Source: an uncultured Lachnospiraceae bacterium (GTDB lineage Bacteria > Bacillota > Clostridia > Lachnospirales > Lachnospiraceae). Taken from it: a stretch of DNA of 64,000 bases. The position numbers and the translations under genes are program-made. The DNA lies in NCBI GenBank assembly GCA_902767135.1, contig CACXGE010000027.1, positions 20,870 to 84,869 on the forward strand, written 5' to 3'. Below the pieces are notes generated by a model, which saw nothing but the letters and a program-made list of their open reading frames with translations, searched no databases and had not been told where the DNA came from. Shown here piece by piece: positions 1 to 7,760 of the stretch (its first letter is position 1; each line of letters opens with the position of its first letter).

Positions 1-1197
1 CGTATCATTATGTTTTCGTTTCATGGATTGTGTTTTTTGTTGTTGTATTTAAAGACCATGGATGTACAGATGGTTGTATTTTACCTTGCACAGTTGATAT
101 TTTTTGTGGCATTGCCCTTGCTTTACAAGGTAATTTATCCGAAGACTTCTAAATTGCTGCTAAATAATATGTGTATGCTGTTAATGATTGGAAGTATTAT
201 GCTGGCAAGGCTGAGTTTTCCAAAAGCAGTGAGACAATTTGAAATTGCTGTAGTCTCATCGATTATAACGTTAGCGATACCTTATGTTTTTCGGAAATTG
301 CATAGTCTGGAGGATATTACATGGGTGTATGCTGTGTCAGGAATTGTGTTGCTAGCCTCGGTATTTATTATTGGACAGGTTACGTATGGAGCAAAGTTAT
401 CTTTTGAGATTGCCGGAATCGGAGTTCAGCCTTCAGAATTTGTAAAAATAATATATGTTTTTTATATTGCCTCCATGCTTGCAAAATCAAAGGAACTTTA
501 CCAAATTGGACTGACAAGTGTGTTTGCGGGACTTCACGTAATCATTCTGGTAGTCTGCAAGGATTTGGGTAGTGCTTTCGTGTTTTTTGTGGCATATCTA
601 TTTATGGTATTTGTTGCAACCCACCGTGTGATGTATTTTGCCCTGGTTACTTTTGCAGGCTGTGTAGCGGCGATTGTGTCCTATTATTTATTCAGCCATG
701 TAAGGGTGAGAGTTCTTGCCTTTTTAGACCCATTTAGTGTAATAGACAGGGAAGGATATCAGGTAACTCAGTCCCTGTTTGCTATTGGCACTGGTGGCTG
801 GTTTGGAATGGGCTTATATGGAGGATATCCAAAACTGATTCCGGTTGTGGAAGAGGACTTCATTTTCTCTGCCATATCGGAAGAATTTGGAATTTTGTTC
901 TCTGTTTGTGTGGTGTTGCTTTATCTGTGCTGTTTTGTGGCATTTGTGCAGACTGCGTTGAGAACCAGAAACCAGTTCTTTTGTCTTGTGGCAATCGGGT
1001 TAGCATGTGTATTTGGATTCCAGACGTTTTTAACCATTGGTGGTGCTGTGAAGTTTATTCCATCCACAGGGGTGACGTTACCTTTGATTAGTTATGGTGG
1101 AAGCTCCTGCTTTAGTACATTGATTATATTTGCTATAATACAGGGGATTTATATTTCTCTAAGGGAACGTGAAGAAATGGAAAGGGGGGAATATTGA
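1..1197 (+). CDS. FtsW/RodA/SpoVE family peptidoglycan polymerase, 5' end outside the window
   Basis: SEDS-family membrane protein that polymerises lipid II glycan strands together with a class B penicillin-binding protein. The sequence is almost entirely hydrophobic, with about ten membrane segments, and has family features: IGVQPSEFVKI near residue 140, CKDLGSAF near 180 and the C-terminal LPLISYGGSS. The frame is open to the first base of the window. The first ATG (position 10) has no visible ribosome-binding site and falls in a hydrophobic stretch, so the gene probably starts upstream. The TGA stop shares its A with the ATG of the penicillin-binding protein that follows, implying coupled translation. 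Whether the role is elongation, division or sporulation cannot be settled from sequence. Confidence 0.92.
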   Translation, partial: RIIMFSFHGLCFLLLYLKTMDVQMVVFYLAQLIFFVALPLLYKVIYPKTSKLLLNNMCMLLMIGSIMLARLSFPKAVRQFEIAVVSSIITLAIPYVFRKLHSLEDITWVYAVSGIVLLASVFIIGQVTYGAKLSFEIAGIGVQPSEFVKIIYVFYIASMLAKSKELYQIGLTSVFAGLHVIILVVCKDLGSAFVFFVAYLFMVFVATHRVMYFALVTFAGCVAAIVSYYLFSHVRVRVLAFLDPFSVIDREGYQVTQSLFAIGTGGWFGMGLYGGYPKLIPVVEEDFIFSAISEEFGILFSVCVVLLYLCCFVAFVQTALRTRNQFFCLVAIGLACVFGFQTFLTIGGAVKFIPSTGVTLPLISYGGSSCFSTLIIFAIIQGIYISLREREEMERGEY

Positions 1198-2741
1198 TGA
1201 AAAATAGAAAAAGGAATCCGAACATGGAAAGAGAACATTTTGGAGAGTACCAGGAAATTCCATATGAGGATGAGGAAAGGGAAGAAGAGTATGATTCCTA
1301 CGATTTTGAAAGGTCATCGGAGAGAAAGATAAAGAATCCCAATGCCAAGTACATTATGTTTGTCACTTATGTTTTTGTAGGGATTTTTGTAAGTATGTTG
1401 GGGTATATGGTTTATTATAATCTCATATGCGCACCAGAAACAATCAATAGTTCGTATAATAAAAGACAGGATATTTTTGCAGAAAAGATTGTGAGAGGAA
1501 AAATTCTTGCCAATGATGGGACGATTTTAGCCCAGACAAATGTGGCGTGGGATGGAACAGAAACCAGGGAATACCCGTATGGCAGAACCTTTGCCCATGT
1601 GCTTGGTTATTCTGCAAAGGGAAAGGCGGGGATTGAATTAAATGGCAATTTTAAATTGTTAGATTCTCATGCCTTCCTTTTGGAGCGAATAAAGAATACC
1701 GTGAAAGGCGAAAAAAATATCGGTGATGATGTGGTATCAACACTTGATGTGCAACTACAGCAGATTGCATATGACTCTTTCGGGAAAAATAAAGGTGCGG
1801 TGATTGTTATGGAACCGGAGACAGGGAAAATACTGGCTATGGTTTCAAAACCGGACTATAATCCCAATGAAATAGAAAGTACCTGGGAAAGTTTAAATGA
1901 GGATACTTCAGGAGACAGCCCGTTGTTAAATCGTGCAACCCACGGTGTGTACCCGCCAGGCTCCACCTTTAAGATTATTACAACATTAGCATACATCAGA
2001 CAAAATAAGAATTATGAAAATTATAGTTATGACTGTACCAGTAGTATTACGCAAGATGATGTTACCATCAACTGTTATCACAATAAAACCCATGGAACGG
2101 TGGATTTGCCAACATCCTTTGCAAAATCATGTAATTCTTCTTTTGCAAACATAGGCTTGTCCTTAGATAAAGGAAAATTTAAAGAAACCTGTGACAGTCT
2201 GCTGTTTAATCAGAAATTGTCACTGCCATTTTCTTATAAACAAAGCAGTGTGACAATTTCTGAAGATTCGGATACGGATGAAGTGATGCAGACGTCTATT
2301 GGACAGGGGAAAACTCAGATGACACCATTGCACATGGCAATGCTCACCTCAGCGATTGCCAATGATGGGATTTTGATGAAACCATATCTCATCAATTCTG
2401 TTCAGAATTATTCTGGCACGGTGATAAAGGAATATCATTCCAAAGAAATGGCTAAACTAATGACGACGCAGGAAGCAGAAGCGTTGCAGAAGTTGATGCG
2501 GGGCGTTGTGACAGATGGAACTGCAAGCAAGTTGAATACATCAAGTTACGAAGCCTACGGAAAAACAGGTTCTGCAGAGTATGGAACCCAAAAGGGAAAA
2601 AGTCATTCCTGGTATACCGGGTATGCTACAAAGAATGGAAAAACCATTGTTACAACCATCATTATGGAAGGTGCGGGTTCAGGCAGCGAGTACGCAGTTC
2701 CTGTTGCAGGAAAATTATATCAAAATTATTTTTCTAGATAA
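1197..2741 (+). CDS. Class B penicillin-binding protein 2 (transpeptidase)
   Basis: Peptidoglycan D,D-transpeptidase, the likely partner of the SEDS protein before it. The product has a very acidic cytoplasmic tail (residues about 15-50), one membrane anchor (about 52-75), a short non-catalytic domain and a transpeptidase domain. Catalytic motifs are visible: SxxK as STFK with the serine at residue 256, SxN as SCN at 311-313, and KTG at 456-458. I chose the ATG at 1197, which overlaps the upstream TGA and follows a purine-rich GGGGGGA site; a TTG three bases earlier is also in frame. At about 514 residues it is short for the class, matching the small PbpA-like proteins paired with FtsW/RodA in Clostridia and Actinobacteria. 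Confidence 0.93.
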   Translation: MKNRKRNPNMEREHFGEYQEIPYEDEEREEEYDSYDFERSSERKIKNPNAKYIMFVTYVFVGIFVSMLGYMVYYNLICAPETINSSYNKRQDIFAEKIVRGKILANDGTILAQTNVAWDGTETREYPYGRTFAHVLGYSAKGKAGIELNGNFKLLDSHAFLLERIKNTVKGEKNIGDDVVSTLDVQLQQIAYDSFGKNKGAVIVMEPETGKILAMVSKPDYNPNEIESTWESLNEDTSGDSPLLNRATHGVYPPGSTFKIITTLAYIRQNKNYENYSYDCTSSITQDDVTINCYHNKTHGTVDLPTSFAKSCNSSFANIGLSLDKGKFKETCDSLLFNQKLSLPFSYKQSSVTISEDSDTDEVMQTSIGQGKTQMTPLHMAMLTSAIANDGILMKPYLINSVQNYSGTVIKEYHSKEMAKLMTTQEAEALQKLMRGVVTDGTASKLNTSSYEAYGKTGSAEYGTQKGKSHSWYTGYATKNGKTIVTTIIMEGAGSGSEYAVPVAGKLYQNYFSR

Positions 2742-2771
2742 TTTTTTAGAAAATCGTGTTTTTGATTGTGG

Positions 2772-2800
2772 TTGACTGAAATGGTAAAAAGGGGTATACT
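2772..2800 (+). promoter_or_regulatory. SigA-type promoter for the Nudix gene
   Basis: TTGACT (2772-2777) and TATACT (2795-2800) are separated by exactly 17 bases, close to the housekeeping consensus. The promoter lies just after the penicillin-binding protein stop, so the Nudix gene probably has its own transcript. The roughly 75-base leader contains an AGCGT (2815) / ACGCT (2857) pairing of unknown meaning. Confidence 0.75.
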
Positions 2801-2882
2801 TAGAACAGTCTTTCAGCGTAAACAAAGCACGTTAAGAGGACACACCAGGGGTGGAAACGCTCAAAAAACAGGAGGAATTGCA

Positions 2883-3335
2883 ATGATAGAAGCAACGAGC
2901 TGTGGTGGTGTGGTCATATTTAGAGGAAAAATTTTATTGTTGTATAAAAATTTTAAAAATAAGTATGAAGGCTGGGTATTGCCAAAGGGAACCGTAGAAC
3001 AAGGCGAGGAATATAAGGATACAGCCACCAGGGAAGTTTTAGAGGAGACAGGTGTACGTGCTCAGATTATTAAGTATGTAGGAAAGAGTCAGTATTCCTT
3101 TAATGTTCCGGAAGATGTGGTTGAGAAAGAAGTTCATTGGTACCTAATGATGGCAGATAGTTATTACAGCAAACCACAACGGGAAGAATTTTTTGAGGAC
3201 TCAGGGTATTATAAATATCATGAGGCTTACCATTTGTTAAAGTTTTCTAACGAAAAACAGATTTTAGAAAGTGCTTATAATGAGTATCTGGAATTAAAAC
3301 GCTGTAATTTGTGGGGAAGCAAAAAATATTTTTAA
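2883..3335 (+). CDS. Nudix hydrolase
   Basis: Hydrolase of nucleoside-diphosphate-linked compounds; the substrate is unknown. The Nudix box is complete at residues 36-58, reading G-x5-E-x7-REVLEETG, which binds the catalytic magnesium. The N-terminal strand SCGGVVIFRGKILLLYK is typical of the fold. The ATG at 2883 follows a strong AGGAGGAATTG site; the frame is open further upstream, but that part overlaps the promoter and has no ribosome-binding site. The product is 150 residues, a single-domain enzyme. The WVLPKGTVEQGE pattern resembles the diadenosine-polyphosphate hydrolase branch, but this does not prove specificity. Confidence 0.88.
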   Translation: MIEATSCGGVVIFRGKILLLYKNFKNKYEGWVLPKGTVEQGEEYKDTATREVLEETGVRAQIIKYVGKSQYSFNVPEDVVEKEVHWYLMMADSYYSKPQREEFFEDSGYYKYHEAYHLLKFSNEKQILESAYNEYLELKRCNLWGSKKYF

Positions 3336-3336
3336 T

Positions 3337-3370
3337 GTATCTGTTCTGAATCTGGGAACAGATGCTTTTT
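3337..3370 (+). terminator. Intrinsic terminator after the Nudix gene, also part of the repeat family
   Basis: GTATCTGTTC (3337-3346) pairs with GAACAGATGC (3356-3365, one wobble) and is followed by five T residues. It starts two bases after the Nudix stop codon. The same GTATCTGTTC/GAACAGAT stem recurs elsewhere in the window. Confidence 0.7.
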
Positions 3371-3410
3371 GACAGTAATTGTAAGACCGGGCAAAATCGC
3401 TCGGTCAATC
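3337..3410 (-). repeat. Dispersed intergenic repeat, diverged inverted copy
   Basis: The terminator hairpin is followed by a second hairpin (3385-3106 region, arms GACCGGGC at 3385-3392 and GCTCGGTC at 3399-3406). In reverse complement this order (ATTGACCG...GATTTTGC, then the ATCTGTTC/GAACAGAT stem) matches the copies at 9958-10020 and 35217-35275. The copy is diverged and the relationship is judged by eye. Confidence 0.45.
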
Positions 3411-3428
3411 TATTCATGGAGTGAATGA

Positions 3429-3758
3429 ATGAAGCGCATAGAATGGTATAAAAAGTTGTATGTATCCTCATCTGCTCAAAATGACAAGAAGAAAATAATG
3501 TGGAAGGTAACTCACAAAGCAGGTTTGCTGGACACATATTTGATTATTTTGCCTCAGAATGGGAATAATCAGTTAGAGATTATAAATTCTTCAGAACTTC
3601 TGCAAAAATACTACAATAAGTTGACTACATATGTGGTGGGAATTGCTGTGGGATATGAAGAAGCGTTAGGGTTGGTTGAGCAGATGGTAAATGATATTAT
3701 GATAAAGAAGCAGGAAAAAAATATCAGAGTTTATTTTGAGAGAGAGCTAAAATGTTAG
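3429..3758 (+). CDS. Small conserved-looking hypothetical protein upstream of the DUF2953 gene
   Basis: I do not recognise this 109-residue protein. It is basic at the N-terminus (MKRIEWYKKLYV), has no membrane segment or signal peptide, and is predicted to be a mixed alpha/beta cytoplasmic protein. Its stop overlaps the start of the DUF2953 gene, so the two are translationally linked and probably function together. The start at 3429 follows a weak GGAG. Because the group ends in gerW, a role in sporulation is possible, but this is inference from position only. Confidence 0.7.
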   Translation: MKRIEWYKKLYVSSSAQNDKKKIMWKVTHKAGLLDTYLIILPQNGNNQLEIINSSELLQKYYNKLTTYVVGIAVGYEEALGLVEQMVNDIMIKKQEKNIRVYFERELKC

Positions 3759-4702
3759 GAATTATATTGGGAGTGTTAAAACTCCTGGGGATTTTGTTAC
3801 TTCTTTTACTCATAATGATTTTGTTTCTAGGAATTTGTGTATTGTTTTATCCAATATCTTATTGTTTTCAAGGGGAAATCAAAGGAGAGGCAAAAGGAAA
3901 GATTGTTATCCGATGGCTTTTTGGAATGGTGAGACTGAAGGGAAGTTACCAAAAGGATACAGGGTTTCTATATGGGATATACCTATTGCTTTTTAAGATA
4001 TATCCCAGAGAGGAAAAGAAAAAAAGGATAGAGAAAAAATCAAAAAAGGCATCCGGGAAAAGGAAAAAATCAGGTAACGGGAGAGGGGGGGAAAGCCATA
4101 TTGCAGAAAGCAGTGTGGTGGAAAACAATATGGTAGAAGCCAGGAGACCGCCGAAGGAATCGGCTTGTAGTGACCAGGCAAAGGATGCAGGAAGGATACC
4201 GGGAATTGAAACAATAAAAGTACAGGAAAAGGAAGAAAAAACGGGATTTCTTTTCAAACTTCGTGGAATATATCAGGGTGTTGTAAAGAAAATTCAGGGA
4301 GTGATTAAGAAAATCCAAGAGATAGGGAAGAATATAAAAAATGCTTTGTCTGAGATAGAAAAATTTTCTGAATTTGTACAAAGCAAAGAATTTAAGGATA
4401 CCCTGTGTTTTTTGAAGGAACAGAAGCGTTATCTTGTCAGACACATAGCCCCTAAAAAGTGTGTGATAGAGGCAAAATATGGCACCGGTAACCCGGCGTC
4501 TACAGGAGAAATCTTGGCCATATTAAGTGTAGTGAGAACTTTTATTCCGGGGCACTGGAGAATTTATCCGGATTTTGAGAATGTTTTATTTGAGGGAAAT
4601 GCCTGTATCAAAGGAAGGTTTCCGTTGTATGTAATTATCTTGGTAGTATATAGATGCTATCGAAATGACATGATAAAAGAGATATATAGAAAATTTGATT
4701 AA
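3752..4702 (+). CDS. DUF2953 membrane-anchored protein (YtfI-like)
   Basis: 316-residue protein with a strongly hydrophobic N-terminal segment (residues about 5-35), a lysine/glutamate-rich low-complexity region (about 85-200) and a C-terminal part matching the DUF2953 style (KKCVIEAKYGTGNPASTGEILAI is split here by its conserved GTGNPASTG core near residue 245). In Bacillus subtilis the DUF2953 protein YtfI lies directly upstream of ytfJ/gerW, and the same order is seen here. It overlaps the previous gene by seven bases. The biochemical role is unknown; membrane association during sporulation is the usual inference. The charged linker is longer and more variable than the rest of the protein. 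Confidence 0.8.
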   Translation: MLGIILGVLKLLGILLLLLLIMILFLGICVLFYPISYCFQGEIKGEAKGKIVIRWLFGMVRLKGSYQKDTGFLYGIYLLLFKIYPREEKKKRIEKKSKKASGKRKKSGNGRGGESHIAESSVVENNMVEARRPPKESACSDQAKDAGRIPGIETIKVQEKEEKTGFLFKLRGIYQGVVKKIQGVIKKIQEIGKNIKNALSEIEKFSEFVQSKEFKDTLCFLKEQKRYLVRHIAPKKCVIEAKYGTGNPASTGEILAILSVVRTFIPGHWRIYPDFENVLFEGNACIKGRFPLYVIILVVYRCYRNDMIKEIYRKFD

Positions 4703-4723
4703 AAATGAAAAGGAGGAGCAGAA

Positions 4724-5104
4724 ATGTCAGAATTTAGTTCAACAGTAGAAAGCTTATTTAAAGGGATGGATAGTTTTATTTCGTCTAAGACAGTAGTAGG
4801 AGATGCAGTGACTGTGGGGGACACCATAATTCTTCCACTTGTAGACGTAACTTTTGGTGTGGCTGCAGGTGCATTTCAGGAGGATAAGAAAAATAAAGGA
4901 ACCGGTGGTATGGGAGGAAAGATGTCTCCAAGTGCAGTGCTGGTAATTCAAAATGGACAGACAAAACTGGTAAACGTCAAAAATCAGGATGCAGTGACAA
5001 AGATTTTGGATATGGTTCCCGATGTAATCAACAAATTGACAGGAAAAGAAGAAAAAGCAGAGTCCAATCCGGAAGTGGACAAAACAATAGAGGAAATGAT
5101 GTAA
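4724..5104 (+). CDS. gerW: GerW/YtfJ family sporulation protein
   Basis: Small spore protein, needed in Bacillus for proper germination. The family signature is clear: an N-terminal helix, KTVVGDAVTVGDTIILPLVDV (core VGDTIILPL, residues about 27-41), then FGVAAGAF and a glycine-rich GTGGMGGKMSPSAVLVI segment. At 126 residues it is of normal length. A strong AAAGGAGGAGCAG site precedes the ATG. It is the last gene of its group, and a bidirectional terminator follows. Its presence supports a spore-forming host. Confidence 0.92.
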   Translation: MSEFSSTVESLFKGMDSFISSKTVVGDAVTVGDTIILPLVDVTFGVAAGAFQEDKKNKGTGGMGGKMSPSAVLVIQNGQTKLVNVKNQDAVTKILDMVPDVINKLTGKEEKAESNPEVDKTIEEMM

Positions 5105-5123
5105 CTATTTAATTTTGAAAATC

Positions 5124-5152
5124 AAAAAAGACCTGAAATTCAGGTCTTTTTT
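5124..5152. terminator. Bidirectional terminator between gerW and rpmB
   Basis: AAAAAAGACCTGA pairs with TCAGGTCTTTTTT around a very short loop. Poly-A on one side and poly-T on the other allow it to stop transcripts from both converging genes. Confidence 0.9.
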
Positions 5153-5198
5153 ATATCTCAATGTCTAATGTTTAGAATTGAAACCGGATATAGAAAGA

Positions 5199-5384
5199 CT
5201 AAGCTCTTTCTACTTTTCCAGAACGTAAACAAGAAGTACATACGTACATTCTCTGAGCGGCACCGTTTACCTTTACTCTAACAGATTTTACGTTTGAGTT
5301 CCAAATTCTATTTGATCTTCTATGAGAATGGCTCACGTTGTTTCCGAAATGAGCACCTTTCTGACATACTGCACACTTTGCCAT
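5199..5384 (-). CDS. rpmB: 50S ribosomal protein L28
   Basis: 61-residue large-subunit protein. It starts MAKCAVCQKGAHFGNNVSHS and ends with YVCTSCLRSGKVERA; the two CxxC pairs make it the zinc-binding (C+) form of L28. The start at 5384 is supported by an AAGGAGGTGC site; a longer in-frame extension has no such site. rpmB stands alone and convergent to gerW, with its own promoter and leader hairpin. In many Firmicutes rpmB is divergent from the asp23-fakA pair, exactly as here. Confidence 0.97.
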   Translation of the reverse strand: MAKCAVCQKGAHFGNNVSHSHRRSNRIWNSNVKSVRVKVNGAAQRMYVCTSCLRSGKVERA

Positions 5385-5428
5385 GACTTTGCACCTCCTT
5401 GACTCTATTGGCCTAAATTGAACTTTTT

Positions 5429-5446
5429 TGAGCCCACTTAGGCTCA
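5429..5446 (-). promoter_or_regulatory. Hairpin in the rpmB 5' leader
   Basis: TGAGCC and GGCTCA form a six-base-pair stem with a six-base loop, between the rpmB promoter and its ribosome-binding site. On the rpmB strand an A-run follows, so it is not a terminator in that direction. A regulatory role is only a possibility. Confidence 0.4.
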
Positions 5447-5456
5447 CAACATGAAC

Positions 5457-5485
5457 ATTCTATCAGAAAATACATAATAATGCAA
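5457..5485 (-). promoter_or_regulatory. SigA-type promoter for rpmB
   Basis: Read on the - strand, TTGCAT (5485-5480) and TAGAAT (5462-5457) are spaced by 17 bases. This places the transcript start about 65 bases upstream of the rpmB start codon. Confidence 0.65.
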
Positions 5486-5567
5486 GAAAAATAATCAAAT
5501 TTCATAAAAAATATTATTTTTTGCTAATTTCATAAAAAATCCTATTTCTTTTTTATGGGAAAAAGGG

Positions 5568-5573
5568 TATACT
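5568..5573 (+). promoter_or_regulatory. Probable -10 element for the asp23-fakA pair
   Basis: TATACT matches the -10 consensus, but the hexamer 17 bases upstream (TTTCTT) is a poor -35. The upstream A/T-rich stretch contains two copies of ATTTCATAAAAAAT (about 5498 and 5527), which could act as an UP-type element. Confidence 0.4.
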
Positions 5574-5629
5574 GTATGTGATTATGCGTATGCATGAAGA
5601 TGGAATTAGAATCATAGGGAGGTATTGGT

Positions 5630-5989
5630 ATGAAAGCACATATAAATACAGGTCTCGGAGATGTTTTAGTAGACAACAATGTCATTGCTAAATATGCAGG
5701 CTCCGTGGCCGTGGAATGTTTTGGTATTGTAGGAATGGCAGCGTTGAGTGTGAAGGACGGACTGTTCAAGCTGTTAAATAAGGAGTCCTTGACCAATGGA
5801 ATTCAGGTGTCAGTGGATGAACAGAAAAAAATTACCATTGATTTTCATGTGATTGTGGCTTATGGTGTGAGTATTAATGCAGTGGCAGACAATCTTATGG
5901 ATAGCGTGAAATACAAAGTAGAAGAATTTACCGGGATGGAATTGGACATGATTAATGTTCATGTTGTTGGTGTCAGAGTGATTGATTAA
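5630..5989 (+). CDS. Asp23/Gls24 family protein (YloU-like)
   Basis: 119-residue envelope-stress family protein. The family pattern is a VLVDNNVIAKYAG strand-helix start, then ECFGIVGMA and a conserved VIVAYGVSI strand with VNVHVVGV-like ending (here INVHVVGVRV). The gene lies 12 bases before the FakA-type kinase, the same pairing as yloU-yloV in Bacillus. The start at 5630 is preceded by AGGGAGGTATT. Its molecular role in this pairing is not established. Confidence 0.9.
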   Translation: MKAHINTGLGDVLVDNNVIAKYAGSVAVECFGIVGMAALSVKDGLFKLLNKESLTNGIQVSVDEQKKITIDFHVIVAYGVSINAVADNLMDSVKYKVEEFTGMELDMINVHVVGVRVID

Positions 5990-6001
5990 GGAGGAAATTT
6001 A

Positions 6002-7672
6002 GTGATTATGAAACAAATCGATGCACAGATGCTGTCTAAAATGTTCTTGGCAGGAGCAAAGAATCTTGAAGCGAAGAAAGAATGGATTAATGAACTAAAC
6101 GTATTTCCTGTTCCAGATGGAGATACTGGTACCAATATGACCATGACAATTATGGCGGCAGCAAAAGAGGTCTCCGCACTTACAAATCCAACGATACAGG
6201 AGCTTGCAAAAGCAATTTCTACCGGTTCCCTCAGAGGTGCCAGAGGAAATTCGGGAGTTATCTTATCGCAGCTTTTCAGGGGTTTTGCAAAATGTGTAAG
6301 TGAATACGATGCTATAGATGTAGAGATTTTGGCAAAGGCTACACAAAAAGCTGTGGAGACTGCATACAAGGCTGTAATGAAGCCCAAAGAAGGAACCATT
6401 CTTACGGTTGCAAGGGCGGCAGCAGACAAAGCTTTGGAAATGGCAGAACGAACCGATGATCTGGAGGAATTTATTTCTGAGGTAATGAAACATGCCGATG
6501 TTACACTGAGCCAGACCCCGGAAATGTTGCCGGTATTAAAAGAAGCCGGTGTTGTAGATTCTGGTGGTCAGGGATTGATGCAGGTATTGAAGGGGGCATT
6601 TGACGCCTTCTTAGGGAAAGAGTTAGACTTGACCATTGAGGGTACAGCGGTAACAAAAACAAACTTCAACACAGAGACGGCAGCTGGGGATATTAAGTTT
6701 GGATATTGCACAGAGTTTATTATTATGCTGGAAAAAGAATTTGATTTGGAAGAGGAAAGAAAATTTAAGGATTATTTATCTTCCATTGGAGATTCGATTG
6801 TGTGCGTTTCCTTGGATGATATTGTCAAGGTTCATGTGCATACCAATGATCCGGGGCTTGCAATCCAAAAGGCATTGACCTACGGTTCTTTAAGTAATAT
6901 GAAGATTGATAATATGCGTTTGGAACATCAGGAAAAAGTTATCAAGGATTCGGAAAAACTTGCAGCCCAACAGAAAAAAAACAAGGATGAAGACATAGAG
7001 TCAAAAGAGGAAAAGGAAGTAGGATTTATTGCTGTTTCTATCGGAGAGGGGGTAAATCAGATTTTCAAGGACTTAGGGGTTGATTACATTATTGAAGGTG
7101 GTCAGACCATGAATCCAAGTACCCAGGATATGCTAAATGCCATGGAACAGGTGAATGCAAAAAATATCTTTATTTTACCAAACAATAAGAATATTATCCT
7201 TGCGGCAGAACAGGCAACATACCTGGTGGAAGATAAGAGAATTGTAGTGGTTCCAACCAAGACCATTCCTCAGGGAATTACGGCAGTGATTAATTTTGTA
7301 CCGGAAAAATCCATTGATGAAAATTTTGATACCATGAAGGAAGAAATCAAAAGGGTGAAGACAGGACAGGTAACCTATGCGGTTCGCGAAACCAGTATTG
7401 ACGGACATGAAATCAAGCAGGGAGATATCATGGGGATTGGAGACAGTTCCATTTTGACCGTAGGCCAGGATTTGCAGGAGACTACCCAGAAAATGGTTGA
7501 AAAATTAATCGACCAGGAGTCGGAGTTGGTGAGCATTTATTACGGAGCAGAAGCAACTGAGGAACAGGCTATGGAAATTGCAGATTTTGTAGAAGAAAAC
7601 TATCCTGATATGGAAGTAGAAGTACAGATGGGTGGGCAGCCAATTTACTATTATGTGATTTCGGTAGAATAG
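6002..7672 (+). CDS. DAK phosphatase domain / FakA-type fatty acid kinase (YloV)
   Basis: Predicted ATP-dependent kinase that phosphorylates fatty acids bound to a FakB carrier, feeding them to membrane lipid synthesis. The N-terminal DhaL-like domain shows the nucleotide/magnesium motif VPDGDTGTNM (residues about 37-46) and SLRGARGNSGVILSQ near 75. The middle and C-terminal parts are typical of the 550-residue YloV/FakA family. A GTG start at 6002 is preferred because GGAGG ends seven bases before it; the in-frame ATG at 6008 is too far. No fakB is in the window. It follows the Asp23 gene in the usual order. Confidence 0.9.
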   Translation: MIMKQIDAQMLSKMFLAGAKNLEAKKEWINELNVFPVPDGDTGTNMTMTIMAAAKEVSALTNPTIQELAKAISTGSLRGARGNSGVILSQLFRGFAKCVSEYDAIDVEILAKATQKAVETAYKAVMKPKEGTILTVARAAADKALEMAERTDDLEEFISEVMKHADVTLSQTPEMLPVLKEAGVVDSGGQGLMQVLKGAFDAFLGKELDLTIEGTAVTKTNFNTETAAGDIKFGYCTEFIIMLEKEFDLEEERKFKDYLSSIGDSIVCVSLDDIVKVHVHTNDPGLAIQKALTYGSLSNMKIDNMRLEHQEKVIKDSEKLAAQQKKNKDEDIESKEEKEVGFIAVSIGEGVNQIFKDLGVDYIIEGGQTMNPSTQDMLNAMEQVNAKNIFILPNNKNIILAAEQATYLVEDKRIVVVPTKTIPQGITAVINFVPEKSIDENFDTMKEEIKRVKTGQVTYAVRETSIDGHEIKQGDIMGIGDSSILTVGQDLQETTQKMVEKLIDQESELVSIYYGAEATEEQAMEIADFVEENYPDMEVEVQMGGQPIYYYVISVE

Positions 7673-7708
7673 TTTCCGTGTGCTTATTCCGTTATGTTTG
7701 GTAGTAAG

Positions 7709-7743
7709 AACAAAGCCATCCTTGAGCTAAGGGTGGCTTTGTT
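7709..7743 (+). terminator. Strong hairpin between fakA-like gene and recG
   Basis: AACAAAGCCATCCTT pairs with AAGGGTGGCTTTGTT (15 base pairs, one wobble). Only three T residues follow, so it is a probable but imperfect terminator. Confidence 0.6.
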
Positions 7744-7760
7744 TCAGTGGAGAAAAATAT

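Noticed and set aside
3946..4444. Several - strand open frames opposite the DUF2953 gene
   Set aside because: Low-complexity Phe/Ser/Pro-rich translations of a lysine-rich + strand gene; no start signals.
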